Source of the DNA: Patagioenas fasciata
Taxonomy: Eukaryota; Chordata; Aves; Columbiformes; Columbidae
Direction: 5' to 3'
Assembly (NCBI RefSeq): GCF_037038585.1
Contig: NC_092524.1
Location: forward strand, 43,343,001 to 43,407,000
Length of the DNA: 64,000 nucleotides
The notes under the pieces were generated by a model. That model was given only the letters and a program-made list of their open reading frames with translations, did no database searches and was not told the origin of the DNA. Shown piece by piece: positions 23,104-35,639 of the stretch. The translations under genes were made by a program, and so were the position numbers. Position 1 is the first letter of the stretch. Each line of letters opens with the position of its first letter.

Positions 23104-25625
23104 CTTGCTCTTGAATGGCTGGGACATAATACATTCAGGAAGCAAGCCACAACTGTTCTGTTGGCAGATGTTTGTAAATAAAATTAAATAATCCAGGCAA
23201 AACCAATCTTAGCCTTTTTGTCCCAATATGATGCTACCTGCAGGCATTTGCTGTCTGACAAAGTTTTGCATACCTGAATATTGCCTTACTTATGTCTGTA
23301 GTTTATGGCTTTACTACTACAAATATTAGAAGTTCAATGTCTCATGTTCATGAGCTGACTTGGACTAAAAAAGGAGGTTCTGATGTACCACCATTAGCTC
23401 TATTTGTCTTCATGAGTACTCACTGTTGTGAATATCTTTGCAGAGCTATCAGTTTATAAAACACCCACCCTCCAGCCCCCCCAAAAAAGGCACCATACTT
23501 GGCTGTTCTGATTTGTATGTCTGAATGATGTAGAGCCCAAGTGCATTTCTTTTTTTATTACCAAATAATCTTCCTCCATAATTTGTTGAGCACTGAGCTG
23601 GATTCGGTTATTTGGTCTTTGTTTCCAAGTGTTTGGCTTTGCCAGAACTTGTAGGTTTCTTATTTATGTTTCTGGAGAGGAAAAAAACTCCAGGAGTTTG
23701 TTTATTAAAAAGGAAAATAAAGTCAGCACTTCGATCATTTGTCAGTGTCTGTAACCTTCAACCTAGACTACTCTGCTGTGTGGACAACCTCAGTTTCTGT
23801 TGCATAGGATGATGGATATGACATACGAGGAAAACAATAACCATCTCACATGGAATTGTTAAACTTCATTAAAACTGTTGAAACCTTTAAATTACAGTTT
23901 ATGAAATAAATTGTTTTTCTTTAATACCTAATGAGACAAACTGCAATTCTATTCAGCACATTATTCTGCTTTTTCTGTCTGACAGTAGAAAACAGGAATT
24001 TTCTTTCCATTTGACTGTAATATTATATTGGGTGGTTTTATTCTGCTTTGTACAAATAGAAATGGTGACGTGTTGTGACAAGAAGACAGACCTCATATTA
24101 CCATATATTTATACTCGCAGAAGAAAGGATGGTACATGAATAGGTTTATTAAAGAAGGTTGCTGTCCTTTATGCACATGAGAGGATAAGGCATCAACCAG
24201 CTTCACAATTATCTACCCACTACCTATTTGTTTACTCAATTTAATGTACAGAGAACTAATCAGAGAGGAGAGACTGGGGAAAGAGGAGAGTTTAAAATAG
24301 CAGCAGTTTGCAAATACATCATTGGGCTGCTGAGAGATTTGTACATCTTGAACAAGATAACATGGCTCTGAAGTGACTCCACCAGTTCAATATGGATTAA
24401 TTGTCTTGCTCATATTTCAGTGCAAGATTTTATTAAACCTTTGATTAAGAATTATTTTAGTATACCTCTGACCAAGGGAGAAAAAGAGCACTGCTACTGT
24501 TGTTGATACAAGAGCAAACCAACAGCTGTTCGAAGGAACTGCATTAATTATACAAAACATGGGACTCGTACTGTTTTGCGTGTGTTTTATATCTGCTTTC
24601 ATCTTCTTAGCGTCTCATACAGGTTAATAGCTAAATAAAATTCTCAAGAAAAATTGAGTAAAAATTCTTCTGTTCCCTAGCTACAGATTACAGATAGAAG
24701 TTACAGATAGAGGAAAGCCTACTAGCAAATACTGCTTTATTATACATGTGAAGGGAAAACCAGTAAGTCTTAAAATAGCCTGAGATATCAGACCTTAAAT
24801 ACATCACTTCTCAATGGTCCGAAATAGCAGAAAAAGCCTCAATGGAGATAGAACATGGAGCTAAATGCATCTGTGTAGTTAGTAGTATACAATGAACACA
24901 GTTTAGCACAGGTAAGATAAAAATGCTATTATCACATTTAATATGTGTATGTAATTGCTTTGTTGAGAGGTGTTTAAATATTTGTCTATTACAATGTGCG
25001 TGTGTTCACATACAGGTATATTTAAATCTGATATAATATATTGGTATAAAAAAAATCGTGAGTAGAAATCCTAGTGTAGCTATGTCTCCATAAAAACCTT
25101 CCAAAAAAAACTCCAGGCCAGTGAGCCATCAGCAGTAGATGGCCTGGTTCCAAGCTGTTAGCAAAGCAATGTGGTCCTAGCCTTAAAAAAAAAAATTACA
25201 CCATGAAAATTGGTTTTATAAATAAAGGAGATGATAGCCCAGATGCTTAGAAGTCATTTCTCTCCACATAAGAGAGTAAGATCTTCTTGGTATTTCCACA
25301 TGTAAATTCTGAGTTTTAACTTCTCTGGGAGAGATAAATGTGATATCAGACTCCAGAGCATTACATATTCTCTCTGTCTCTGTCCCTTTCTCTCTGTATA
25401 TATTAATTTTATAGATCTTTTTATTGTCTCAACTATACTGGTTGCGTGAGAAGCAGAACAATAGGCCAAGTACTTCCATTTCACACATGCCACCTCTATA
25501 ATTCAACAAAGAATAGTAAAAAAGATCTATAAACCTGTTATAAATCAGTGCCCTAAACTAAATTAACCATTGAAATAGATTATCATAAAAATAATGTCAT
25601 AAAAATATTCTTCACCTTTGTGGTC

Positions 25626-25641
25626 TGTGTGTGTGTGTGTG
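25626..25641. repeat. (TG)8 microsatellite
   Basis: Eight perfect TG units inside a GTC...GCCC context. It is short enough to be only modestly variable. Confidence 0.85.
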
Positions 25642-25913
25642 CCCATCCATGGGATGCTACGTGTGTGCCAAGGCCAGTGGTGCTGCTAATGGTGAGGCAG
25701 CCTGGGCTGCTGCAGCCTGGGAGGAGAAGGCAGGAAGGCAGAGCTGTGAGGATGAGCTTGAATATCTCTGTGTCTGGGAAAGTAACTCATAAACACAGCC
25801 ACTAAAATCTAATTACTTCATATAACTCACCTTTAGTAGTAGTGAGTCATCTCCACTTTCTTATTAGCAGTGAAACACTAGTCTTTTTGGTTATATTTCT
25901 GGGGCACTGTTGG

Positions 25914-25930
25914 AAAAAAAAAAAAAAAAA
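25914..25930. repeat. Poly(A) run (A17)
   Basis: Homopolymer after GTTGG, with no element body recognised. Confidence 0.85.
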
Positions 25931-28900
25931 CAAACTCAATCAAGGCTAAAAACTCAAGGCAGGCTAAAGGATATGACAATTTAAGCAATACATGGCCTTG
26001 GCCAAGGTTGGATCCTGCTCTGCAGTCCCTACACACAAACTCCCCAAGCATTTCATCTTTATACATTAAGTTCCATGAGAAAGGCACATGTAAATACAAG
26101 GATAGTATACAGAGACAACTGCATGAAGTTCAGTACTGGACTGACAGGACAATGGTTCAAGAGCTGGTAGGTTTTTTCCATCCAGTTGATATTGTCTATA
26201 GAGGAAGACATGGGAACAGCAGAGTAAAGGCATCTCTCCCAGAGGTGGTGCTTTCCTTGCCCACTTACTTCCAGGAGTGTTTTCCCCCTGAGCTCATGTG
26301 GGAATACACCTGTGTTACTCAGTTGTTGTCTAAGTTTACCCAATCAAAATGAGGCATCTTTATACGACGTGGAAGTCCCACACTTCCAGCCATAGCAAAA
26401 GCCACCTCTGAGAACCAGTGGCACCAAGGCAGGAGTAACTCAGGTCCAACACTGGCCTCCGCTCTGAAGCCTGCCATTGCCATTAGACTTAGTATATCTC
26501 ACTTTCTCAATCTGTATTTTGACAAGGCAATTCTCTCAACAAAAGTGAACTGTGAAATCTTACAGAAAGGCAGTTCAGCTGCTGAAATGGCAGAGCTGGG
26601 CGGCAGCCACCTGGCACAGACAGGATCTCATCAGCACTGGAAAGCATCGCCTTTGGTAAAAAGTAGAAACACAGTGCAGAGAGCAACCATGTCCAGACAA
26701 TGAAATGGGTTAAAAACCTAGAAAACTGCTGTCATTCCTGCTGGTGGAATGGAGAGGAGAATGCAGAGAGCAACAATCACCCTGTAAGAAAGATGAAGCC
26801 TGGGGAAAACAGCTAAAGGCTGAACTGAAGGAGAATTATTACACATGAGAGAACTGGAAACTGCCATTTGGGAGGCATGGGTTGTTGTCCTTCCCCATTT
26901 TAAAGGGCTGGTCACCACTCCAGGAAGGCACTATGAGATATTTCCTAACTGGGGATTTTAGAGCTGGCCAGGAAACATGGATCATGCTGAAGAAACTGAA
27001 TTATTTATCTCTGCTTGCTGGGTTCACATGTATATGAACAGCCTTTTTTCTCCACTACAAAATGCTGGTGCGCTGTGTGTACAAGTCTATTTTGTTCAGA
27101 TGTAGAACATAGCATTGCTGTAAGAGTCAGACAGATCATTGTCAACTAAAGTTCCCTCTGTTTGAAATTAGCTATATATTCACCTTAAAATAGCAAAGCA
27201 CAGTCTATTGTTCATGGGGCTAGGAATGAGAGAGTAGGTGCTTAACTAGGATGGACATAAATTAAAGCAGCTCTACAGAGCTGTAATATGAATTTGCTAA
27301 TGTAATTGGCACTGAAGTTAATCCAACCCATGCAGCAGTTCCCTTTTTTATACGTTGCAGAATAACAATAGCATTCAAAGCATCATGGCCCCTGAAGAGG
27401 AAGGACTGTGCATTTTGCTTTTAAATGTCTCACTCCAGTAGATAAGACAAACTCATCCTTCAAGATAGGACAGTCATCATGTCATTCCAAATAACCATTG
27501 TTAGAAACGCACTGAACTGCTGGGGCAGTTAATAACAACACCACGCTTTATTTATATGGCTCCCCTCTGCTGAAGCCTTCTAGGCAGCTCACAATGGGTT
27601 TGATTTTCAGCCAGACCTTACCATAGCTTCTGTTTATATGGATGCAAATAACAGTGATTGGATGGCTGTGTGCATAAACAGGTCTAACTACTAATCTCTG
27701 TGACCTCAATGCATGGTTTTATTCCTTCATGCAACAATAAAATCTCCATCTGAAAAACCCTTCTGACAAAGTACACAATGTGTGAAAAAAGCACTAAGTT
27801 TTTCTGACTTTTTAATGGTTTCAAACAATTCAGCATTGGGCTTGGCAGCAGAAGGGGACCATGAAAGGGGCATCACCACTGTGACCACTCCTTAGCAAGG
27901 ACCCCTGACTCCATGCTCCCCAGGACGGGACACAGCCCTGCAAAGGTGAAAGAACTGGATATTCGTTCCCTTCTCCCACCACCTCCTCTCTGGCTCATCA
28001 CAACAGCCCCTCGTTCAGCTAGCTCTAACACCCTTTCTCATCTGACTCTGCAGGCATCTCCCTGCCAATCGCCTTTCTCTCTCCCTTGCCTTCTTTGTGA
28101 GCTTTGTTTCAGCTGTTTCTGTGTTCCTCACAACCTGTTTTTGATGCAGGGCGCTGACTTCTCCCCTGGCCCTTTCCCATGCCACCCACCACCGCTGCCG
28201 CCAGGCTGCACCGATGTCTGTGCCTGAGCAGCATCTCTATGCTCTTGCCTGATGCTGCCTCCCACCCACTTGTCCTTTACCAACATATTTCAGCAGTGGG
28301 TGACTGGCCTCTCTCTTGGGTGTCTAGATAGGACAGATTTAATCTTTTTGTCTTTCATGCTGAAGAAAACGGAAATATGAATACCCTGTCACGTGCAGTG
28401 CTGGCTGTTCAGAGTACTTCTGTCAGTTTCATGGCAGCCAGCGCTGCGCCTGGCAGTGCTTGCAGATTTGGGCCTTCGGATAACGGGTATATTTATAGTA
28501 CATGCATTGCTTATGTATCGATAGCTGCCAAAGTAGTAAAAAAACAAATGCTCTCCATAAAACAATGAGAAAGTAGGATCATAATCTTTGATAGATGAAT
28601 GAGGTTGACAGGTTTTAAAAGGCTTCCTCGCTCTTTTATGCAGATCGCTTTTCCGACTGCCTGAATCTAAGCCAGTGTGAGGAGGCTGAAAGTCTGGAAA
28701 AGGAGTAGGAAGAATAGTGCCCACCCCACAAGCCACCCGCCCTTGGAGAGGGATCAAAACCTCTGCCTCTGCCTAGTGCCAACCCCGTGGGGCAGGAGAT
28801 GTGACAGGAGGGTCTCTCTGGGTGCCAAGAGGGGGACCATGCCATGCACCAGCCAAGCTTCACCTGCAGGAGCAGGGTCACTGCCCAGGACACAGCACAA

Positions 28901-29516
28901 AGTCTGCCAGGCCCTTTGAGAGAGGTCTGATGTCAAGCAGAGACTTCCCAAACTAGTGGAGACCTCAGTGGGTGTGAGAATGGTCTTTCATCAGAAGTCA
29001 TCTGGAAGAGTGTGTTTTATTGAGGTTTCCAACCTGAACCTATTCCCTGAGGACAAGTCCAGGCATGGTTCATCCAAGAAGTCCCCAGTGGGATGCATTG
29101 GAGAGACACGTTAAAAATAAGATGCACAGATTGGTCTGTAATTTGGGGTCATCTGGATCTAAGTTTTAAACCAGTATCAAACCTACCTGCAAACTCCAGA
29201 TCTGCATTTGAGTTTCCCCTTCATACACCCACATCAAAATGAAGATTTATTTTCTAATCAGATACAAACTAACCAATCTGTGACTCTGATCTTGGCTCTA
29301 GACACCTTCCCAGAAGTCCAGAGACATTTAAAATCAGCAGTCTTGATCAAGACATTAAATAACTCATTAAATTCCATTTAGATCTTTGTTAAAGTGCTAC
29401 TTTCTCAGTAAATTGAAATACACATGGTTTAAGAAGCAGGTTAAATGAAAATGTGGACAGTTGCAACACAATAATCCAAGATAGTTCATGATGTTTTCAA
29501 ACTACCAGATGTGAAT

Positions 29517-29593
29517 GGCCTGATTTTCAGATTGCTGTGCAGTAATAGCTGCAAGTTAAATCAGTGGGTGTTCACATCTTTGAAATCCAGGCC
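29517..29593. repeat. Relic of an old amniote repeat with inverted ends
   Basis: GGCCTGATTTTCAGA at 29517-29531 is mirrored by TTTGAAATCCAGGCC at 29579-29593 (its complement with a few mismatches). Between them lies a 'gcaagttaaatcagtgggtg' block resembling the 'gacttcagtggg' centre of a palindromic repeat that I recall as common in reptile and bird genomes. The inverted ends are seen directly; the family assignment rests on memory of such repeats and is moderate. Confidence 0.45.
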
Positions 29594-32500
29594 ATAAGAC
29601 ACACTCTCATTGAAATTATATTAATAATATATTAATAGTATGTTAAGATATATTATTAGTGTGGATCCACTAAAATAATATTATGGTCTGTACTACCTGA
29701 ATAAGAACCATTATTTGTTGATTGAAGTATAGAATAAAATTAATGTTGATGACTCAACTAATAACTTCATATTTAAACAGCAAGTTTCAAGCAAAGGATC
29801 CTCAGGCATTACAGAGATAGGAAACATAAACATGCCATTACGGTTTTAGGTAGGCAGAATGCAATTATCCAAATTGGATTCTGGCCAGAACAACAGGCAC
29901 TGCCCCCTCCTATTCTTGTTTTTAAAGAAGCTCCCTGACAAAAGTGATGGCAGCTGTTACAAGAGAAGAATTCATCAGTTGCTCACACCACCCACCTACT
30001 TGATTTAAACAACCTTGATTACTACCAAAGACAGACAGCGAAAAGGAAGACACTGGCCAGTCACCTACATGTGGAAAGCTGCAGGTTAATTTCCTCCTTC
30101 CTCTTGGGTTTTCTGCTGGAAAAATTCCAATTTCTTACTCAAACTGGTGCTTCACTTTTTCCTGGAAGAAGTGGGTTCAGAGCTGCTTTGAGTGAGGTGG
30201 ACTTGCTGGGAGAATTCACCCTGTCAGCCAAGACACACCAAGAGAAAAAATGGGTGTCTCCTCAACCACCTCCTACTCCCCGCCCCATCCTGTGCACACA
30301 CCATTTTAAAGAAGTGTGCCGCCACATCTCCACCATTTCTCTTTGTACTCAAAGTCACTGGCATCTTTCCTCATGAAGAGATTCGGTAGATACAGGTGGT
30401 AACCAGCTCTGCACCTACGAGGCTGGCATGAGGCCCAGAGCTCACAGGAAGGCTCCCTGCACTGAGACAGGGCTGCAGCAAAGTTCTCCTCTGCCATCAG
30501 CATCTTCCACTGCTCTAATATCCCAAAATAAATCTCCTCGAAGGACAAGTGTTTCTCCCTACAGTTTCTCCTTAAATTACTGAGCATTACTTAGTCTCTC
30601 TGGGATACAAGTATCATCTCAATCACAGAACAACCTCTAATGGTCATTTATGATTTGCAAAAGCTCTATTTCAGTGGAGCACTCAAGCTTGGCTCCAGAT
30701 GACCAAACACTACAGGTCAGGAGAGTACTTACATCCTGGCAAAATGGGTAGAACTTAGGCGCATGTCTAAATCTTCCCTGAAGATTTAGGAGGAGATTAT
30801 TCATGCTCAAAATGCATATTTACATGCTTTATTGTTTTGGGGCCCAAGATTTACAGAAGAATTGCACTGGACTGGTACTGAACCCTGCCAAAAAAAACGT
30901 TGTCTCTGTCCCTTTCCCCTTAAATGCCTCCAGAGCTCTTAGCAGACCAAGGCTATTCTAGAACTGAAAAGGGAAATTTATTCAACAAGCAGTATAGCAG
31001 GTGGCAGCTGCTAAACAATCTGCCACCAATCAGCAGTTTATGAAAGAGAGTAAAGAATCCAATAATAACTCACAGTTCGGGAGGGAGACACCGAGCCTGC
31101 AGTTTCTGAGAGAGGCTCATAATTAGGCAGAGTCAACTCTGGAAAATTATTTCTCCTAAAATCTGGTGAAGTTGGCACTCGGTAGCTCCTGCAGGCAGGT
31201 TGCTCACAGCAGAGCCTGCTGAGATGTGAGCTGCAGGTTAGAGCTGGGAGGCTTCTTGAGATGGCTGAGATGGTAAAAAAAAAAGAGGCTGGTGGAAAAC
31301 CCAACTAATCTTATCTGTGTTCTTTGCTCACTTTCTTCTCCTGTAGAAAGTTTGACCTTATCCAAGAGCTCTGAAGTTTTAAGACATTCAGCCCTTTCCG
31401 AGATGGAAGTAAGTAGATGACTCAATGGCACAATTTTCTCCAAAATCTCCTGTGGTGCCAGCCTGGTGACGTGGGCCTCAAGCTGTACAAAATACGGGGA
31501 AGATGGTGAAGGGCCAGGGCACCTGAGTCCCTCTGCGGGTTTCTGCACCTATTCATCTCGAATTAACTGAGTTTGCCATGGTTACTTAGAGCTCAAAATC
31601 CTGCAGGTATGAAACCCGGCAAAATAGACCTGAGTTCAACTTCTGAAAAGTACGAGGAAAACTCCATCCAGCCTCATGGTAAATCTATTTTGTCCAGTTA
31701 GATTACAGCACCATCTACAGGCCTTTCCTGATTTAAAACACATCAGACAGGTTGTTCCACTATCTGTATATAAATATTTTGTGGCTTCAGCAGCATGTCT
31801 AGAACAGTGACAGACTGCACAGTCCAGCTTAGTGTAAACAGGGCAAAATGCCTTTAGACTGAGAAAATAGTTTGGTAACAGATGACAGGCAGGTTTGCTT
31901 CCTCACACCAAGCAGTAACTTTCTGAGTGCCCTTGGATTTTAATAGCTTGATTCTAAAGCACAGTGCTAGGGAGTCCATTGATTTGGTTTTCTTTTAAAT
32001 ATTCAACTAAAATTGCATTTCTTACAAGCAGCTCTGTTTAGCACAGTCGAACCAGAACTGCAAATGAGAAAAGTAAAAAAGCAGAAAATTGGGTTCAGCT
32101 AAAACCAGAACAACAGGGTTTTACTGCCATAGTATAGGCTTAAAGTACTACTGTTCATGCTGAACCACATATGCATGTGCAGTAATAACAGTTGATTCAC
32201 CAGGATTCATTATACTTATCCTTAGCTGTTTGACACAGGTATGAGAACTCTTTACAACACAAGCCAGGTCATCTCGTGTCTGGAGACTATTATTTGCTAA
32301 ATTGCTTGCCAGACCAAAAGAAACTTAATTGCTCCTATGCATTTAGAAGATCATGGGATAGGCAATGGTTCAGTGTGAAGAGGGCTGTGGTGAAGCAACC
32401 TACAGGAAAGCAATTAAGCGTATTAAAATAGCATCCCTACATGGAAATTTACCTGCTGTAATAAAGCAATTCTGTCTTCATCTGAAGCATCAAACCACAA

Positions 32501-32810
32501 ATACAATGCAGGGTGGTCATTCCTGACATAAACACAGTCACTCAAATGCAGAATCAAGCTCCAAACAGGTAAGAGTTAAATGAGACTTAAAAAATCCAGA
32601 GATTGGAGGGGAAATTAAAAAAAAAAAAGTCTTTGGGAAAAATTTACCTGTCTCCTGATGTTTTGGCTTTTAGGTTAAATGTTAAATGTTATTTCAAGCT
32701 GTTCTCTGCAGCTAGGAGAGAGATGGGCTCTTTTATTTTATTTACAGGAGAGTTGAGATTCAGACAATTACATTATGAAAGAGCCTGGAGCTTTAAGACT
32801 GAATATTAAA

Positions 32811-32852
32811 TATCACAAGACTTGTGATACTATCACAAGTGCTGGCAGCACT
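32811..32852. repeat. Interlocked short palindromes
   Basis: TATCACAAG (32811-32819), one A, its exact complement CTTGTGATA (32821-32829), one C, then TATCACAAG again (32831-32839). AGTGCT-ggc-AGCACT (32838-32852) overlaps the last copy. The middle arm can pair with either neighbour, so two alternative hairpins compete. Confidence 0.7.
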
Positions 32853-34051
32853 GTGGGAATCAGAACACATAGTTTACTGGAAGTTTTCTTTATTTAAATC
32901 TCGGCCATGAAAATAATTTGGCTTTATACAATATCTATGAAGTTCAGGGACCATATACATAAAAGCCTTTCCCCTCATTCCAAAATTGAGAAAGAGTAAG
33001 TGGACAGGGGGATATGCATGTGTCACAGTTACCAGTGAGGATATTGTGGTCTTAAATGCTGTTGTCTTAAACGTTACACACCCTACAGAATTAAAAAGCC
33101 ATAAAGTTCCTGTCTTACTGATATATAACAGTACAGAGTGCACACCAACTGCTTCCGATTAATTGCACATATAAAAACAGATTTCTTTTCAAAAAGTCTG
33201 CATGCAGAGAAAAATCATTAATTTCACTTGAAGTGATTCCCAAACAGGATATGGAGCCTCTAACAGCCCTTCGGGTTGTGCCAATTGTTTCGTGCAGGTG
33301 TTTAATCCAAGTGCTCAACCGCACGTAGGGAACAGTCATTCTACAAGCGCAGGGTGGAGTGGGAGCTGCGTGGTGGTGTCACAGAGCTGCAAGGGGTTGA
33401 TTCCTCAAAATCAGCAGAAACCTTGGGAAGCTGCTAATTCTTGTAAACAAGAGCCTGGGTTTTATGGAGCAAAACAGAGCAGAAAACACTGAAGTACACG
33501 AAAACCAAATCCCTTCTGCGAAATCCTCTTTTATTATACTAGTGAAGCACTAAAACCTGCCATAAACAAGCTGATTGCTCATTTCAGCCTCTCTCTGTCT
33601 GCAGCCAGGAAAAGCAACAGCAGCCGCAGACTGAGTTGAGCTGCTGGCATAGGAAACATCTCCTGAAGGTCAACACTCCTAGTATTTTTAGGTTTTGTTA
33701 GAACTTCCTCATTCACACGGGCTTGCAGGCAATATACACATATTTGTGATAAAAGCTGAGCCGCAATTGTTGTGTGTACAATACATTCCACCCTTTGCTC
33801 CGCTTGGTAATGCAGCAGTTTGAGACGAGGCTGCAGAAAGGCTGGATGGCTCCAAGATGAAGGAAGGGGAGAGGTCCCAAGGCATCTAAAGGGCTTTTGA
33901 ACCTACCACATCTGATTGTGAGGAGCTTGATGAAAAGAGAGGCTCTCTTAAAAGCCAATATGGCATCTGCAAAACAGATTGCGTGCCCAACTCTGAATTC
34001 CAGGAAAGCACCTCTACCGCAGGAACCAGGGTGAGTCAGTGGCAGTGTCCT

Positions 34052-34090
34052 GGGAGGAGAAAAAGGAGGAGGAAGGGGAGAAGGAGGAGG
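34052..34090 (+). repeat. 39-base pure-purine tract
   Basis: Only A and G for 39 bases, with GGAGGAGG-type clusters. Low-complexity sequence that could favour triplex formation, but it lacks mirror symmetry over its full length. Confidence 0.6.
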
Positions 34091-35618
34091 CAGAAAGGCT
34101 CACCCCACAGCTTTTCATAATCAAAATATGTTTCAAAAGGGACAGTGACTGCAGAGCTGTCTGTGGGAGCTGAGTCACATTCTGAGACCTCTCCTGACTT
34201 TTTGTCTCAGTCTTTTTATACAAGGCTACCTGCCATGGCTTTTCCTGCTCTAGCTGACTGCAGCAAGTCCCCAGCATGTCCCACTGGATCTGAAATTTGC
34301 TCGAGGCAGCGACAGTGTAGTAGCTTCTAGATAAGTGGAATCAGGACCTCAGAAACAAAGAAAAAAAAGGTAGAAAACTACTAAATTAGTGTAAAGGCTA
34401 TAGATGATGCTGTTGAGCAAAACCCAGGAGATTAGCCCCCAAAGGTGAGACGTGGTCTCAGGAGAATCTACACTCCAGCCTGCCTTGATCCAGAGTTAGC
34501 AGCAGCTTTTACTCAACCCTATTCAGAAATCCATGTTGCATTACATATTGACAAGCCAAATAGATGAATTTACCAAAGCAGCCAAAGGGCAGAAACTAAC
34601 AGGTGGCGGCTATGCGACTTGCAGCACCTGCCATGCCTGAGATGCACAACCAAAGAGAAACTCAGGTAGTGCTTCCCAGCCTACCTTGGAAACACCACGC
34701 CAGCTGACACCAGCTCGGCCACGCTGCTCGGGCTGGCAGCAGCCCACCCACCCTGCACCAGTACCACTCAGCCTTTCTGCAGTTCTTGACCTGGAAAACA
34801 ATTATTTCTTCTGCTGAATAGAAAGATTGGTGCCACGAGCAGGGGCCATGGCTGAAAGGGAGCACACAAGCTCAGCCTGGGTTTTGCCAATGAAATGTAG
34901 CTGGCATAAAGCAAGCACATTCACTAACAAGTTATTCCAAGATAATTAACAGTCAGAAGGAGACACTTGCAACAGCTTAATGCTTACTGTCAAGGGAAGC
35001 TAGTACCAAACTCAGCACTGCCTCACCAACTCACAAAAGGAAACAAGACAAAAACAGAGGGGTGGGAAACATCAAGGAAGAAAATATGGCATCTGTGAGG
35101 TGTTAATTACGAAGGTGCACATATTGGAGTAACAAGGATGTTAATGGAGTTTTATTAGGAGACAAGAGAACTGTTTTCGATAGCTTTGTAAAAGAGCCAG
35201 AGCTCAGTGGGCCAAATGCTGGGCTGGTGCAAATGACATTTTGCTTAAGCCCATGTGGATCCAACATCAACACTTGACACTTCCTACACTGCACAGCTGT
35301 AAATCTGCCTGCTGAGTGTGTGGGGAGCTGCAGGGATCCGTGGCTTCTCACACGCTCAGCAGTCACACGCCTGGTCATTGACATATATTTTCATGTTTCC
35401 AGCCACAAAGAGTGTTTTTTTTTTGGTCTGAATACTGGCTGTAAGTGCAGAACTCAGCCTGCTGAGGGGCCGGAGAGTCTCAGCCCCATACCCATAGAGA
35501 GCAGCAGCCAGTGTACACAGCCTCTGAGCGGAAGACACCCACATGAGATTAGTAGCTTACCCACGTATAACAGGAATAAATAAATGGCAAAGAATCTGAT
35601 ATCAATCTTACTCTGCTC

Positions 35619-35639
35619 TTTTTTCTTTTTTTTTTTTTT
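35619..35639. repeat. T-rich run (T6 C T14)
   Basis: Homopolymeric T interrupted once. On the minus strand it is an A-run without a recognisable element body. Confidence 0.8.

Noticed and set aside
27540..27625. Possible LINE/SINE tail resembling 'tttatatagc...ctcaaagcgctttacaa'
   Set aside because: Only a few words agree and the spacing is off.
30620..30660. AATCACAGAACAACCTCTAA, resembling a CR1 3' end in reverse
   Set aside because: Similarity ends after about 20 bases and lacks the TTGGAAAAGACC block.
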